NCBI GenBank assembly: GCA_905480095.1
Contig: CAJQPF010000040.1
Location: forward strand, 1 to 57,487
Direction of reading: 5' to 3'
Source of the DNA: an uncultured Flavobacteriales bacterium
GTDB taxonomy: Bacteria; Bacteroidota; Bacteroidia; Flavobacteriales_D; Sanyastnellaceae
DNA: 57,487 nucleotides
Shown piece by piece: positions 18,594 through 27,813 of the stretch (positions are counted from its first letter, which is position 1; each line of letters opens with the position of its first letter). The position numbers were made by a program, and so were the translations under genes. The notes beneath the pieces were generated by a model, which had not been told where the DNA came from, did not search any database, and saw nothing but the letters and a program-made list of their open reading frames with translations.

Positions 18594-21500
18594 TTAATTT
18601 TTAACAACGTGAACTCTGACACTAACGCCCTCATCAAGTTCAATTTCAACAGCCTCAGCATCGTCTTGCCAATCGACATTTTCCGCCAAAGTTTGAGTTC
18701 GAATATACTCCAAATTTTCTTGTAACTGAACGCTTATATTTTCCACAGCACTGATCGACAACTTTATTCTGTCAGTGACCTCTAGTCCGATGTCTTTTCG
18801 AACGTTCTGTACTCTATTCACCAATTCTCTTGAAAGGCCTTCGGCTCTAAGTTTATCGTCTATCGTAATGTCTAATGCAACTGTCAACCCTCCTTCGCTA
18901 GAGACAAGCCATCCAGGGATGTCCTCCGTCGAAATTTGAACGTCGCTCAGAATAATGTCGACATCTCCCAGCGCATCTGACGGAGAGATTGTTAATTGAC
19001 CTGCTTTCTCAAGCTGATCAACTGCCTCAATAGGCAATGCATTGACCGCAGCGGCAATCGCCTTCATGCGCTTCCCATGTTTGGGCCCCAAGGCCTTAAA
19101 GTCAGGCTTCATACGTTTAACTATGCCTCCTCCATCTCGGAGTATCTCGACCTCTTTTACATTGACTTCAGATCTGATCAAATCTTCTATCGCTGAGAGA
19201 CGTGAAGCAGAAATCTCATCAAGAACAGGCACCATAATTCGTCTTAAGGGTTGTCTCACTCGAATGCGTTCGCGTTTACGTAAACTCAAAACCTGTGACG
19301 ATAGTTTTCGTGCAAGTTCCATTCTTAGTTCGAGCTCGCCATCTATGATTGCATCGTCTGAAATTGGGAAATCGGCCAAGTGGACTGAATTTTTTGCTCC
19401 CTCATTCGATGTGCCTAACCCCTCATTCAAGTCACGATAGAGTCTGTCCATAAAGAATGGCGCGACCGGAGACCCTAATATAGATGTGGTACGTAGACAG
19501 TCACACAACGTTTGATATGCGCTGATCTTATCTGCGTTCATAGACCCCTTCCAGAAGCGTTGACGGTTGAGACGTACATACCAGTTACTTAAGTCGTCAA
19601 TGACAAAACTTTGCAGGATGCGGGTCGCGCGAGTCGGTTCCAAATCTTTATAGGCCTGATCGACCAATTTAGAAACGGTATGCATCCTAGACAGAATCCA
19701 TCTGTCAATTTCAGGTTTTTCATTGTGTGGTATTTGTGGCTCGTGTCCTGTAAGACCATCGATGTTTGCATACAAGGCAAAGAAATTAAACGTGTTGTGA
19801 AGCGTCCCAAAAAACTTTCTTGTCACCTCGCCAATGCCCTCAAGATCAAATTTCAGGTTGTCCCAAGGTTGTGCGTTGCTGATCATATACCAACGGGTCG
19901 CATCGGGTCCATACTTTTCCAAAGTCGAAAACGGATCTATCGCATTGCCCAGGCGTTTGGACATCTTTACGCCATTCTTATCAAGAACAAGACCGTTTGA
20001 GATGACATTTTTATACGCTACTTTATCAAACACCATTGTAGAAATGGCGTGAAGCGTATAGAACCAACCGCGGGTTTGGTCTACGCCTTCAGCAATAAAA
20101 TCAGCTGGATAAGCACCCTCATGATCAACTTTATCTTTGTTTTCAAACGGGTAATGCCATTGTGCATAAGGCATTGAGCCAGAATCAAACCAAACATCTA
20201 TCAAATCTGACTCACGCGTCATCGGAGACCCGTCTGACGCTTTTAAAACGATTTCATCCACGACATGCTTGTGTAAATCAAACAACGCGTAGTTCTCTTT
20301 TGACATGTCACCCGCATTGAACTTATCAAGTGGATTGGAGACCATAAGCCCTGCTTCCATTGATTCCTCACATCTTATCGCCAACTCTTCTACGGACCCA
20401 ATACACACTTCTTCAGAACCATCCTCTGTTCGCCAGATCGGTATTGGAATGCCCCAAAATCTAGAACGACTTAAATTCCAATCATTTAGATTCTCAAGCC
20501 ACTTGCCAAATCTACCAGTTCCCGTGCTCTCCGGTTTCCAATTGATCGTCTTATTCAACTCGGTCATCCGTTTTTTTGCATCCGTCGCTTTGACAAACCA
20601 TGAATCAAGAGGGAAGTACAAAATCGGCTTATCTGTTCTCCAACAATGGGGATAGCTGTGAGAATATTTCTCAACTTTAAATGCTTGTCCTCTCGTTTTT
20701 AGATCAATCGCAATTTCTACATCGACAGATTTCTCTGGCGCCTCACCCTCATTGTAATATTCATTCTTTACAAATCTGCCTGAAAATGGACCATAACCTT
20801 CTCTAATGCGCCCTTGCATATCAACCAGTGGAACGCCATGACCTGCTCCATCATCTACAAGCATCGGCGGCACACCGGCAGCTTTGGCCACCATTGCATC
20901 GTCAGCGCCAAACGTTGGCGCAGTATGAACGATTCCCGTTCCATCTTCAGTCGTCACGAAATCTCCCGCAATAATTCGAAATGCGTCTTCAGGATGCGCC
21001 ATCGGTGTGGCCCAGTTCATGAGTTGGATGTATTTCATCCCCACCAAATCAGACCCTTTACAACGTCCCACAACATCGTGTTCAGGACCTTTTGCAAATT
21101 GTTTCTCTAAAAGGTTTTCCGCAAGAATGACGAAACCTTCAGCATCTGTATATCTGTTTTTTGTACGGACAACAACATAGTCAATCTTTGAACCAACTGT
21201 AAGCGCCGTATTCGAAGGCAAAGTCCATGGGGTTGTGGTCCATGCCAAAAAATCTACTGGCAATTCGCCCAAGTCAGATTGCCCACAGAGATCTAGCACC
21301 TTTTTCCTGCTGTCCTCGTCTGCCCGAAACTGAGCAACGACCGTGGTGTCCATCACGTCGCGATATGTGCCTGGCTGATTAAGTTCATGAGAACTCAAAC
21401 CTGTTCCGGCCATGGGACTATAGGGCTGAATCGTATACCCTTTATAAATCAGTTTTTTCTTGTAGAGTTCTGACAAAAGCCACCAAACAGACTCAATGTA

Positions 21501-21968
21501 TTTGTTTTCATACGTCACATATGGAGATTCCATATCTACCCAATAGCCCATTTTCTTTGTGAGATCATTCCAAACCCCAGTGTATTTCATGACGGCCTTA
21601 CGGCATGCATTGTTGTATTCTTCGACTGAAATTTTCTTTCCAATGTCTTCCTTCGTAATCCCTAACTCCTTCTCTACCCCGAGTTCAACAGGCAAACCGT
21701 GAGTGTCCCATCCGGCCTTTCTATCCACTCGCTTCCCCTTGAGTGTGGCGTACCTACAGAAAATATCTTTAATAGAACGCCCCATGACGTGATGAATACC
21801 GGGCATCCCATTTGCTGAAGGCGGACCCTCATAAAAAACATATGGGTTGTCGGCTGGGCGAGAATCTATGCTCGCCTGAAATGTGTTTTCGCGCTCCCAA
21901 ATCTCAAGCACTTCTTGTGCAATGCTTGGGAGGTTTAGTGAACCACGTTCTGGAAATCCTTTCGACAT
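18594..21968 (-). CDS. ileS: Isoleucyl-tRNA synthetase
   Basis: A class I synthetase of 1124 residues from the ATG at 21968 (MSKGFPERGSLNLPSIAQEVLEIWERENTF); the track start at 22001 is an upstream GTG. The HIGH-type motif is PSANGMPGIHHVMGR and the KMSKS loop is NGVKMSKRLGN. The CP1 editing domain is visible (FLAWTTTPWTLPSNTAL, EDGTGIVHTAPTFGADD), as is the WFDSGSMPYAQWHYPF catalytic segment. The C-terminal anticodon-binding part is long, with no C-terminal Cys4 zinc ribbon, matching the eukaryote-like IleS type common in Bacteroidota. It lies about 55 nt after pyk. Confidence 0.97.
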   Translation of the reverse strand: MSKGFPERGSLNLPSIAQEVLEIWERENTFQASIDSRPADNPYVFYEGPPSANGMPGIHHVMGRSIKDIFCRYATLKGKRVDRKAGWDTHGLPVELGVEKELGITKEDIGKKISVEEYNNACRKAVMKYTGVWNDLTKKMGYWVDMESPYVTYENKYIESVWWLLSELYKKKLIYKGYTIQPYSPMAGTGLSSHELNQPGTYRDVMDTTVVAQFRADEDSRKKVLDLCGQSDLGELPVDFLAWTTTPWTLPSNTALTVGSKIDYVVVRTKNRYTDAEGFVILAENLLEKQFAKGPEHDVVGRCKGSDLVGMKYIQLMNWATPMAHPEDAFRIIAGDFVTTEDGTGIVHTAPTFGADDAMVAKAAGVPPMLVDDGAGHGVPLVDMQGRIREGYGPFSGRFVKNEYYNEGEAPEKSVDVEIAIDLKTRGQAFKVEKYSHSYPHCWRTDKPILYFPLDSWFVKATDAKKRMTELNKTINWKPESTGTGRFGKWLENLNDWNLSRSRFWGIPIPIWRTEDGSEEVCIGSVEELAIRCEESMEAGLMVSNPLDKFNAGDMSKENYALFDLHKHVVDEIVLKASDGSPMTRESDLIDVWFDSGSMPYAQWHYPFENKDKVDHEGAYPADFIAEGVDQTRGWFYTLHAISTMVFDKVAYKNVISNGLVLDKNGVKMSKRLGNAIDPFSTLEKYGPDATRWYMISNAQPWDNLKFDLEGIGEVTRKFFGTLHNTFNFFALYANIDGLTGHEPQIPHNEKPEIDRWILSRMHTVSKLVDQAYKDLEPTRATRILQSFVIDDLSNWYVRLNRQRFWKGSMNADKISAYQTLCDCLRTTSILGSPVAPFFMDRLYRDLNEGLGTSNEGAKNSVHLADFPISDDAIIDGELELRMELARKLSSQVLSLRKRERIRVRQPLRRIMVPVLDEISASRLSAIEDLIRSEVNVKEVEILRDGGGIVKRMKPDFKALGPKHGKRMKAIAAAVNALPIEAVDQLEKAGQLTISPSDALGDVDIILSDVQISTEDIPGWLVSSEGGLTVALDITIDDKLRAEGLSRELVNRVQNVRKDIGLEVTDRIKLSISAVENISVQLQENLEYIRTQTLAENVDWQDDAEAVEIELDEGVSVRVHVVKN

Positions 21969-22022
21969 CAAAATAACTGTTGGGTTTTGCGAAGATAACA
22001 CCCTTGAATTAAGGAAATGCGC

Positions 22023-23465
22023 TTAGACCCGAACGAGTTTAAGCATATTCGTCATCCCCGTATCAGCAATAGGCATAGAGGCCACATGTACTACAAAATC
22101 ACCCTCTTTCACATTGCCATCTTTAAATAACAAATACTTGATATCTGCAATCGTGTGATCTGTGCTTACCATCTTCTCGTAAAAGACCGTCTTTACCCCC
22201 CAAACCAAATTCATTTGATTCAATACTTCTCTGTTAGACGTAAACATGAAAATGGTGGCTTTGGGTCTCTGACTGCTGACTTTTTGAGCTGTATAGCCCG
22301 AATAAGTCATCGTGACGATTGCGCTGGCCTTCGTCCTTCTGGCGAGGCGACAAGCGTTGTAACAAATTGAATCAGAGATAAAGCGCTCATCATCAGGGTT
22401 ATACGGAGGCCGTTCGTTAAAAGGCTTTTGATTGTTCGCTTCCATAGAATTGATGATTTGCGTCATGGCCCTTACTGCATGTATTGGATATTTTCCAACA
22501 CTCGTTTCTGCAGACAGCATCACGGCATCTGTACCGTCAAGTACCGCATTTGCAACATCATTCACCTCAGCCCTGGTCGGTGTGGCGCTTTCTATCATGC
22601 TCTCCATCATTTGGGTTGCCACAATGACCGGCCTCCCCAATGTCAGACATTTGGAAATGATGTCCTTCTGAATAAGCGGAACATCTTGCATGGGGACTTC
22701 GACGCCGAGGTCCCCTCTGGCAATCATCACCGCATCCGCTGCTTCTAAAATGGCATCTAAGTCGATGATGGCTTCGGGCTTTTCAATTTTCGCCACGACC
22801 CTCGCATGCTTGTTGTGCTTTTTAATGATGCTTTTCAGCGCATTGATGTCACTGGCGCTCCGAACAAATGAGAGTCCTATCCAATCGACATTTTCTTCGA
22901 GCGCAAAAGCAAGATCTTTTTCGTCCTTCTTAGTAATGCAGGGAAGTGAAATCTTTGTCTGGGGGAGGTTTAATCCTTTTCGTGAACTTAGATTTCCGCC
23001 GTGAATGACTTTACAAATAACTTCTGATTTTCCGTCAGTTGAAATGACTTCAAGTCGGAGCTTTCCGTCGTCGAGTAAGATGGGCTCACCTGCTTTTACA
23101 TCTTCTGCAAATTGTTCATAGTCGGTATAAAGGACTTTATCTGTCCCTTCTCCAGCGCCTACTTTGATGACGAGCTGGTTGCTTTCAACAAGCTCTGTTT
23201 GGCCACCCTCGATTTCACCCACCCTAAGCTTGGGACCTTGAAGATCAATTAAAATAGCCGTGCTTGTGTTCAGATCTCTATCCAGTTTACGGATGTTCGT
23301 AATCACTTCCTTGTGAGCCTTATGATCTCCATGAGAGGAGTTTATTCTCACAACATTCATCCCGGCCAGCAACAGTTGCTCTAGCATCTCTGGAGAAGAT
23401 GTCGCAGGACCGATTGTCGCTATAATTTTTGTGAGTTTACTTGGAAATAATGATTGCTTATTCAT
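22023..23465 (-). CDS. pyk: Pyruvate kinase
   Basis: A 480-residue glycolytic enzyme converting phosphoenolpyruvate and ADP to pyruvate and ATP. Visible motifs are TKIIATIGPATSSPEML, VVRINSSHGDHKAH, LIDLQGPKLRVGEIEGG, the active-site stretch VVAKIEKPEAIIDLDAILEAADAVMIARGDLGVEVP and MLSAETSVGKYP, followed by the C-terminal domain. The start overlaps the stop of the IPExxxVDY gene by 4 nt, giving the rnc-IPExxxVDY-pyk order characteristic of Bacteroidota. Confidence 0.97.
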   Translation of the reverse strand: MNKQSLFPSKLTKIIATIGPATSSPEMLEQLLLAGMNVVRINSSHGDHKAHKEVITNIRKLDRDLNTSTAILIDLQGPKLRVGEIEGGQTELVESNQLVIKVGAGEGTDKVLYTDYEQFAEDVKAGEPILLDDGKLRLEVISTDGKSEVICKVIHGGNLSSRKGLNLPQTKISLPCITKKDEKDLAFALEENVDWIGLSFVRSASDINALKSIIKKHNKHARVVAKIEKPEAIIDLDAILEAADAVMIARGDLGVEVPMQDVPLIQKDIISKCLTLGRPVIVATQMMESMIESATPTRAEVNDVANAVLDGTDAVMLSAETSVGKYPIHAVRAMTQIINSMEANNQKPFNERPPYNPDDERFISDSICYNACRLARRTKASAIVTMTYSGYTAQKVSSQRPKATIFMFTSNREVLNQMNLVWGVKTVFYEKMVSTDHTIADIKYLLFKDGNVKEGDFVVHVASMPIADTGMTNMLKLVRV

Positions 23466-23893
23466 TCTGTATATATATCTAGTTCAAACATCGCCTCTAA
23501 AGCACCTGATTTCTCAGGATTCAAAAAAGTTACCATTGTAACAAGGTTCGAATTTCTAATTCTGTTAATGACATTTTCTGACGCCATAATGCCATGGCCT
23601 AATCTAAGTAAATAATCTAAAGAAGAAGCGCCAGGTGCTAAAACCCCCTCAGGGACACGGTTTAGAATTAACGCAATATCCAAACCTTCTTCTTCATTAC
23701 AATATCGCAACACGATGTGTCTTGTTACAATATTCTTGATTTTTGACTCAATCTCTCTATCGAACGCTAAATTCCATCCAAAGATTCGATTTAATTCCCA
23801 TGCCATACGATGACTTCCCACATGTGACCCCATCCCTAAAAGATCGAAGTCACACTCAATTTCCATATCGAGTTGAAGCTTTGCCATGGGCAC
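23462..23893 (-). CDS. IPExxxVDY family protein
   Basis: A 143-residue protein of a Bacteroidota-restricted family named for a short central motif, seen here in divergent form as VPEGVLAPGASSLDYLLRLG. N-terminal features DFDLLGMGSHVGSHRMAWELNRIFGWNL, that is DYxLIGIxSxxxDYRLAWxLN in relatives, also fit. No catalytic motif, signal peptide or membrane segment; function unknown. The identification rests partly on its conserved place between rnc and pyk, with a 4-nt overlap to pyk and a 15-nt gap from rnc. Confidence 0.82.
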   Translation of the reverse strand: MPMAKLQLDMEIECDFDLLGMGSHVGSHRMAWELNRIFGWNLAFDREIESKIKNIVTRHIVLRYCNEEEGLDIALILNRVPEGVLAPGASSLDYLLRLGHGIMASENVINRIRNSNLVTMVTFLNPEKSGALEAMFELDIYTE

Positions 23894-23908
23894 GAAGATA
23901 ATCGGTCG

Positions 23909-24652
23909 TTATGAATTATCACTTGGTTCTTTGGATTCTTCTTCCATAAATACATGCTTCCAACCCATTCTAGATGCTTCGCGTTCCGCAATTTTCTTAG
24001 ACCGGCCCGTCCCAGACCCAATACAAGAATCATCCGCAAAAACCTCCACTTCATACGCATTTTCACCATCAACAATAAACGCTTTGACAACATTGTATGT
24101 TAGGGTAACTCGTTGTTTTTGAGCCCAATGATGAAGTTGACTTTTAAAATCCGTGGTTTCATGGATTTTCTCGTCTAAACCAAAGCGTTTTAAGAGGTTG
24201 ATCAGGGCTTTATTTGTTTGAACATAACCAAAGTCCAAATACAATGCGCCTATTAGAGCCTCCATTGCGTTGCCCACCATTGTAGGTCTGATATCTTCAC
24301 GTCGCATCTTCACTTCTAACAAGCCCTCTAGATCTATAAACTCTCCCAATAAATTAATGTTTTTTCTGCTTACAATCTTTGACTTGCGCTGTGTAAGAAG
24401 GCCCTCTTGTGCTTCAGGATCCTTGTCATACAAATATGCCGCAACACTAAGGTCAAGCACCGCATCTCCAAGAAACTCAAGACGTTCATTGCTCTTCATC
24501 CCAGAATAATCTCCATCTAAAATAGAGGAATGCCTGAAAGCTTCTTTGTAGTAAGAGATGTTTTTGACGCGAAGCCCAAAATGATGCCGCACCAATTTTT
24601 TGATAAGACTGGCCGAGGGATCATTTTCTAAAAATCGGCGAAGCAGTTGCAT
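23909..24652 (-). CDS. rnc: Ribonuclease III
   Basis: A double-strand-specific endoribonuclease of 247 residues from the ATG at 24652 (MQLLRRFLENDPSASLIKKL); the track start at 24709 overlaps fabF by 35 nt. The signature ERLEFLGDAVLDLSVAAYLY, the second acidic cluster GNAMEALIGALYLDFG and a C-terminal dsRNA-binding domain (DFKSQLHHWAQKQRVTLTY...GSGTGRSKKIAEREASRMGW) are intact, so the catalytic Glu/Asp residues for Mg2+ are present. It processes rRNA precursors and structured mRNAs. It follows fabF and precedes the IPExxxVDY gene. Confidence 0.95.
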   Translation of the reverse strand: MQLLRRFLENDPSASLIKKLVRHHFGLRVKNISYYKEAFRHSSILDGDYSGMKSNERLEFLGDAVLDLSVAAYLYDKDPEAQEGLLTQRKSKIVSRKNINLLGEFIDLEGLLEVKMRREDIRPTMVGNAMEALIGALYLDFGYVQTNKALINLLKRFGLDEKIHETTDFKSQLHHWAQKQRVTLTYNVVKAFIVDGENAYEVEVFADDSCIGSGTGRSKKIAEREASRMGWKHVFMEEESKEPSDNS

Positions 24653-24674
24653 TAGGTCCCTTGGATCTGCTTTC

Positions 24675-25982
24675 CTAGCCGGCGAATTTCTTAAACAATA
24701 CAGAAGCATTGTGTCCTCCGAAACCGAATGTGTTTGACAGTGCAGCGCCTACAGTACGATGTCGTGCTTTATTAAAGGTGAAATCAAGCTTGGGATCTAA
24801 ACCTTCGTCTTCATGTTCAAAATTAATCGTGGGAGGAATAATTCCATGTTCAATCGCCAGAATACATGCCATCGCCTCTATGGCACCTGCGGCACCGAGC
24901 AGATGTCCTGTCATCGACTTTGTTGACGAAATACTTAGTTTATACGCAGCATCCCCAAACACTTTTTGAATGGCTTGGGTTTCAGCGATATCTCCCAAGG
25001 GTGTAGATGTGCCGTGAACGTTCACGTAGTCTACCTCTTCAGGGTTCATTCCTGCATCTTCAAGGGTCGCCCGCATGACGTTTGTAGCGCCTAGCCCCTC
25101 AGGGTGAGGCGCTGTAATGTGATGCGCATCTGCACTCATTCCACCACCTACCATTTCGCAATAAATTTTTGCGCCTCTCGCTTGAGCGTGTTCAAGAGAT
25201 TCGAGAATAATCGCTCCAGCACCTTCTCCTAGGACAAACCCATCACGCGTTTTATCGAAAGGTCGTGAGGCGCGTTTGGCATCATCGTTTCGAGTAGACA
25301 GCGCTTTGAGAGCGTTAAACCCACCTATTCCTCCTTCCGTAACAGCAGCTTCTGAACCACCCGTGACCATAATATCTGCTTTGCCTAATCGAATCAGATT
25401 GAATGAATCAATTAAAGCGTGAGTAGAACTGGCGCAAGCACTTACTGTTGCATAGTTGGGTCCACGAAATCCGTTTCTGATACTTATGTGTCCAGCTGCA
25501 ATATCTGGAATCATCATCGGAATAAAGAAGGGGGAAAAACGAGGTGTTCCGTCTCCCTGATAGTAGTTTTTGGCTTCATCCATAAAGCTTTGAAAGCCTC
25601 CAACCCCTGAGCCCCAGATTACTCCGGCTCTGTCTGGGTTAACCCTAAACTTTTCGGCATTGCTTAATTCTTCTTCGGAACCAGCTTCAAATGTGATGTC
25701 TTCACAGACAATTCCTGCATCGTCAAGCGCCTGTTTCGAACTCACTACAGCATACTGACTGTAGAGATCCATTCTTCTAGAGTCGCGGCGATGTATATGT
25801 TCAAGGGGGTCAAACCCTTTGACCTCACATGCGAATCTGGTTTTGAATTTTGAGGCATCAAAACGTGTAATTTCAGCAGCCCCGCTCACGCCGTCAACTA
25901 AATTGTTCCAGAAAGATACGGGGTCATTGCCTAGAGGCGTTAACGCCCCTAAACCTGTTACAACTACACGTTTAAGTTCCAT
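24675..25982 (-). CDS. fabF: 3-oxoacyl-ACP synthase II
   Basis: A 435-residue condensing enzyme of fatty-acid elongation using malonyl-ACP. The catalytic Cys-His-His triad is in SACASSTHALID, VNVHGTSTPLGD and STKSMTGHLLGAAGAIEAMA; the fold marker VVTGLGALTPLGNDPVSFW opens the protein and GFGGHNASVLFKK closes it. Length is slightly above the usual ~412 residues, with an insertion around EDITFEAGSEEELSNAEKF. It lies 17 nt after acpP, an operon found widely in bacteria. Confidence 0.96.
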   Translation of the reverse strand: MELKRVVVTGLGALTPLGNDPVSFWNNLVDGVSGAAEITRFDASKFKTRFACEVKGFDPLEHIHRRDSRRMDLYSQYAVVSSKQALDDAGIVCEDITFEAGSEEELSNAEKFRVNPDRAGVIWGSGVGGFQSFMDEAKNYYQGDGTPRFSPFFIPMMIPDIAAGHISIRNGFRGPNYATVSACASSTHALIDSFNLIRLGKADIMVTGGSEAAVTEGGIGGFNALKALSTRNDDAKRASRPFDKTRDGFVLGEGAGAIILESLEHAQARGAKIYCEMVGGGMSADAHHITAPHPEGLGATNVMRATLEDAGMNPEEVDYVNVHGTSTPLGDIAETQAIQKVFGDAAYKLSISSTKSMTGHLLGAAGAIEAMACILAIEHGIIPPTINFEHEDEGLDPKLDFTFNKARHRTVGAALSNTFGFGGHNASVLFKKFAG

Positions 25983-25999
25983 AGACGAATGCCAAAGGC

Positions 26000-26236
26000 T
26001 TACTTAGTCGCTTTCTCTATATGCTCCACCGCTTGTCCGACAGTGCTGATATTCTCAGCTTGATCGTCAGGAATTGCGATATTAAATTCTTTCTCAAACT
26101 CCATAATGAGTTCTACTGTGTCGAGAGAATCGGCACCTAAATCGTTTGTGAAGCTTGCCTCTAGCGTTACTTCTCCTGCTTCCAACCCTAGCTTATCAAC
26201 GATGATAGCTGTTACTTTTTCACTGATTTCAGACAT
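26000..26236 (-). CDS. acpP: Acyl carrier protein
   Basis: A 78-residue acidic four-helix protein from the ATG at 26236 ([17 protein letters not shown]); the track adds five residues. The 4'-phosphopantetheine site is the Ser in [20 protein letters not shown]. It carries growing acyl chains for FabF and the other Fab enzymes. A good Bacteroidota promoter lies at 26259-26290, suggesting that acpP heads the acpP-fabF-rnc unit. Confidence 0.97.
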   Translation of the reverse strand: MSEISEKVTAIIVDKLGLEAGEVTLEASFTNDLGADSLDTVELIMEFEKEFNIAIPDDQAENISTVGQAVEHIEKATK

Positions 26237-26258
26237 AATAATAGTGTTCAATTTGAGG

Positions 26259-26290
26259 CAAAACTAACCCAATAGTTCACCCTAAAGCAA
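26259..26290 (-). promoter_or_regulatory. Bacteroidota-type promoter of acpP
   Basis: Read on the minus strand, a -33 TTG is followed after 21 nt by TAGTTTTG, a full match to the -7 consensus TAnnTTTG. The inferred transcription start is a few bases downstream, leaving a leader of about 15 nt before the acpP ATG at 26236. Confidence 0.5.
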
Positions 26291-26392
26291 CAATAACAAG
26301 AAAGTTTTAACCAAAAAGATGATAATACAAATATCAAACCCATAGAAATCAACCCTAAACGCCCTCAGAACATTCATGTCTTGACGTCATAT

Positions 26393-27040
26393 TCACGAAT
26401 ATTTAATCATAATATCGTTGATGTCCTTGCGATTTAAGTTGGGCACTTCACAATTGTCTGATGGAAAGCCAAAGGGAATATTTAAATACGCCCGTTCATT
26501 CTCAGGCCTCTCTAATATTTCAGCGAGAAACTTCATCGGCGAGGGTGTATGAGTTAACGCAACAAGACCGATTTCATGAAGCGCTGTTAACAAAATCCCC
26601 ACCGCAATTCCCACACTCTCATTGACATAGTAATTTTGAGATTTCCCCGATTGACCAGTCCCATATGAGTGCTTGAATACAACAATTAATCCCGGTGCAT
26701 CTTCAATAAATGGCTTGATTTCGTTTGTGTCGAAGGGCTCCAAATCCTTCATCCACTCTTGACTCATTCTTCCATTGTAGTTTTTATACTCCTCCGCTTC
26801 AGCAGCAACTCTAATTCTCTTTCGAATCTCAGGATCTGTGACCAAACAGAATGACCATGGTTGTTTGTGTGCGCCTGAGGGAGCGGTGCCGGCAGCGGCG
26901 ATGCAGTTGATAACAGCATCCATGGGAACATCATCCGAAGAGAATTGTCGAACACTGCGACGGGTTTTCATTTTCTCAAGGAAGTCATGACTGCGCTTAA
27001 GCATATCTTGTGGTGAGACCCTTTCTGGTTGATACTTCAT
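26393..27040 (-). CDS. Iodotyrosine-deiodinase-like nitroreductase-family flavoprotein
   Basis: A 215-residue FMN protein of the nitroreductase superfamily. KTRRSVRQFSSDDVP and AGTAPSGAHKQPWSFCLVTD form the FMN-binding start; the substrate lid reads EEYKNYNGRMSQEWMKDLEPFDTNEIKPF. The Glu-Tyr-Lys set that holds the iodotyrosine zwitterion in human IYD (Glu157, Tyr161, Lys182) is present with the same spacing at E84, Y88 and K109. The Thr-Pro segment ALTHTPSPMKFL matches the region that contacts flavin N5. So it is probably a reductive dehalogenase of halotyrosine or a close relative; bacterial IYDs are known, including from Bacteroidota. It starts at an ATGA overlap with the mlaF-like gene. 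Confidence 0.85.
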   Translation of the reverse strand: MKYQPERVSPQDMLKRSHDFLEKMKTRRSVRQFSSDDVPMDAVINCIAAAGTAPSGAHKQPWSFCLVTDPEIRKRIRVAAEAEEYKNYNGRMSQEWMKDLEPFDTNEIKPFIEDAPGLIVVFKHSYGTGQSGKSQNYYVNESVGIAVGILLTALHEIGLVALTHTPSPMKFLAEILERPENERAYLNIPFGFPSDNCEVPNLNRKDINDIMIKYS

Positions 27041-27804
27041 TTGTTTTTATAAGGAGAAGTATCTCTCAGTTTTTGCATCAATTTGGAGGCATATATAAAG
27101 TCATTGAGCGTTTGCGAATCCGAGACCATCATGTCAGCATTGTCACCTTTGAAAGCAATCTCCCCATTGTGGATAAAGTGTATCGTATCTGAAGCTTCAA
27201 TGACGCTGTTCATATCGTGGCTTACAACAACAGTCGTCATGCCATATTCATTCGTAATATCCAAGATCAAATTGTCAATGACAATTGCGGTTTGGGGGTC
27301 CAAACCAGAGTTGGGTTCGTCGCAAAAAAGATATTTAGGATTCATTGAGATGGCACGAGCGATCCCTACTCTCTTTTGCATTCCGCCACTCAGTTCTGCA
27401 GGAAACTTATCTCCCTGGCCTTCAAGTTCAACGCGCGACAAACAATCTTGGACTCTGGCAGACATGCTTGCCTCGTCCATATCACTGAACATCTTTAGCG
27501 GGAATTTGATGTTTTCAGAAACTGTCATTGAGTCAAACAATGCCCCGCCTTGAAATAACATTCCTATTTCTTTTCTAATCTCTTTTCGTTCCTTTCTGTT
27601 CATTACAGTAAAGTCACGTCCATCAAAAAATACATGGCCTAAATCTGGCTCTAGCAATCCTACTGTACACTTGGTAAGGACACTTTTGCCTGAACCGGAT
27701 CTTCCTATGATAAAGTTGACCTTGCCTTTTTCGAACGTCGCGCTCACATCTTTTAAAACGTGAGTGCCTCCAAACGATTTTGATATGTTTTTTACTTCAA
27801 TCAA
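27037..27804 (-). CDS. ABC transporter ATPase, MlaF/Mce type
   Basis: A 255-residue ATPase with Walker A GRSGSGKSV, Q-loop LFQGGALFDSMTV, signature LSGGMQKRVGIARAI, Walker B YLFCDEPNSGLDP and H-loop VVVSHDM. LFQGGALFDSMTVxENIKFPL and the extra SGGMQKRVGIARAI wording are typical of the MlaF/Mce clade that drives lipid movement between inner and outer membrane. It lies 9 nt after the MlaE-like permease. No MlaD/MCE or MlaB gene is next to it. It overlaps the flavoprotein gene by 4 nt. Confidence 0.93.
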   Translation of the reverse strand: MIEVKNISKSFGGTHVLKDVSATFEKGKVNFIIGRSGSGKSVLTKCTVGLLEPDLGHVFFDGRDFTVMNRKERKEIRKEIGMLFQGGALFDSMTVSENIKFPLKMFSDMDEASMSARVQDCLSRVELEGQGDKFPAELSGGMQKRVGIARAISMNPKYLFCDEPNSGLDPQTAIVIDNLILDITNEYGMTTVVVSHDMNSVIEASDTIHFIHNGEIAFKGDNADMMVSDSQTLNDFIYASKLMQKLRDTSPYKNK

Positions 27805-27813
27805 GCTGAGAAA

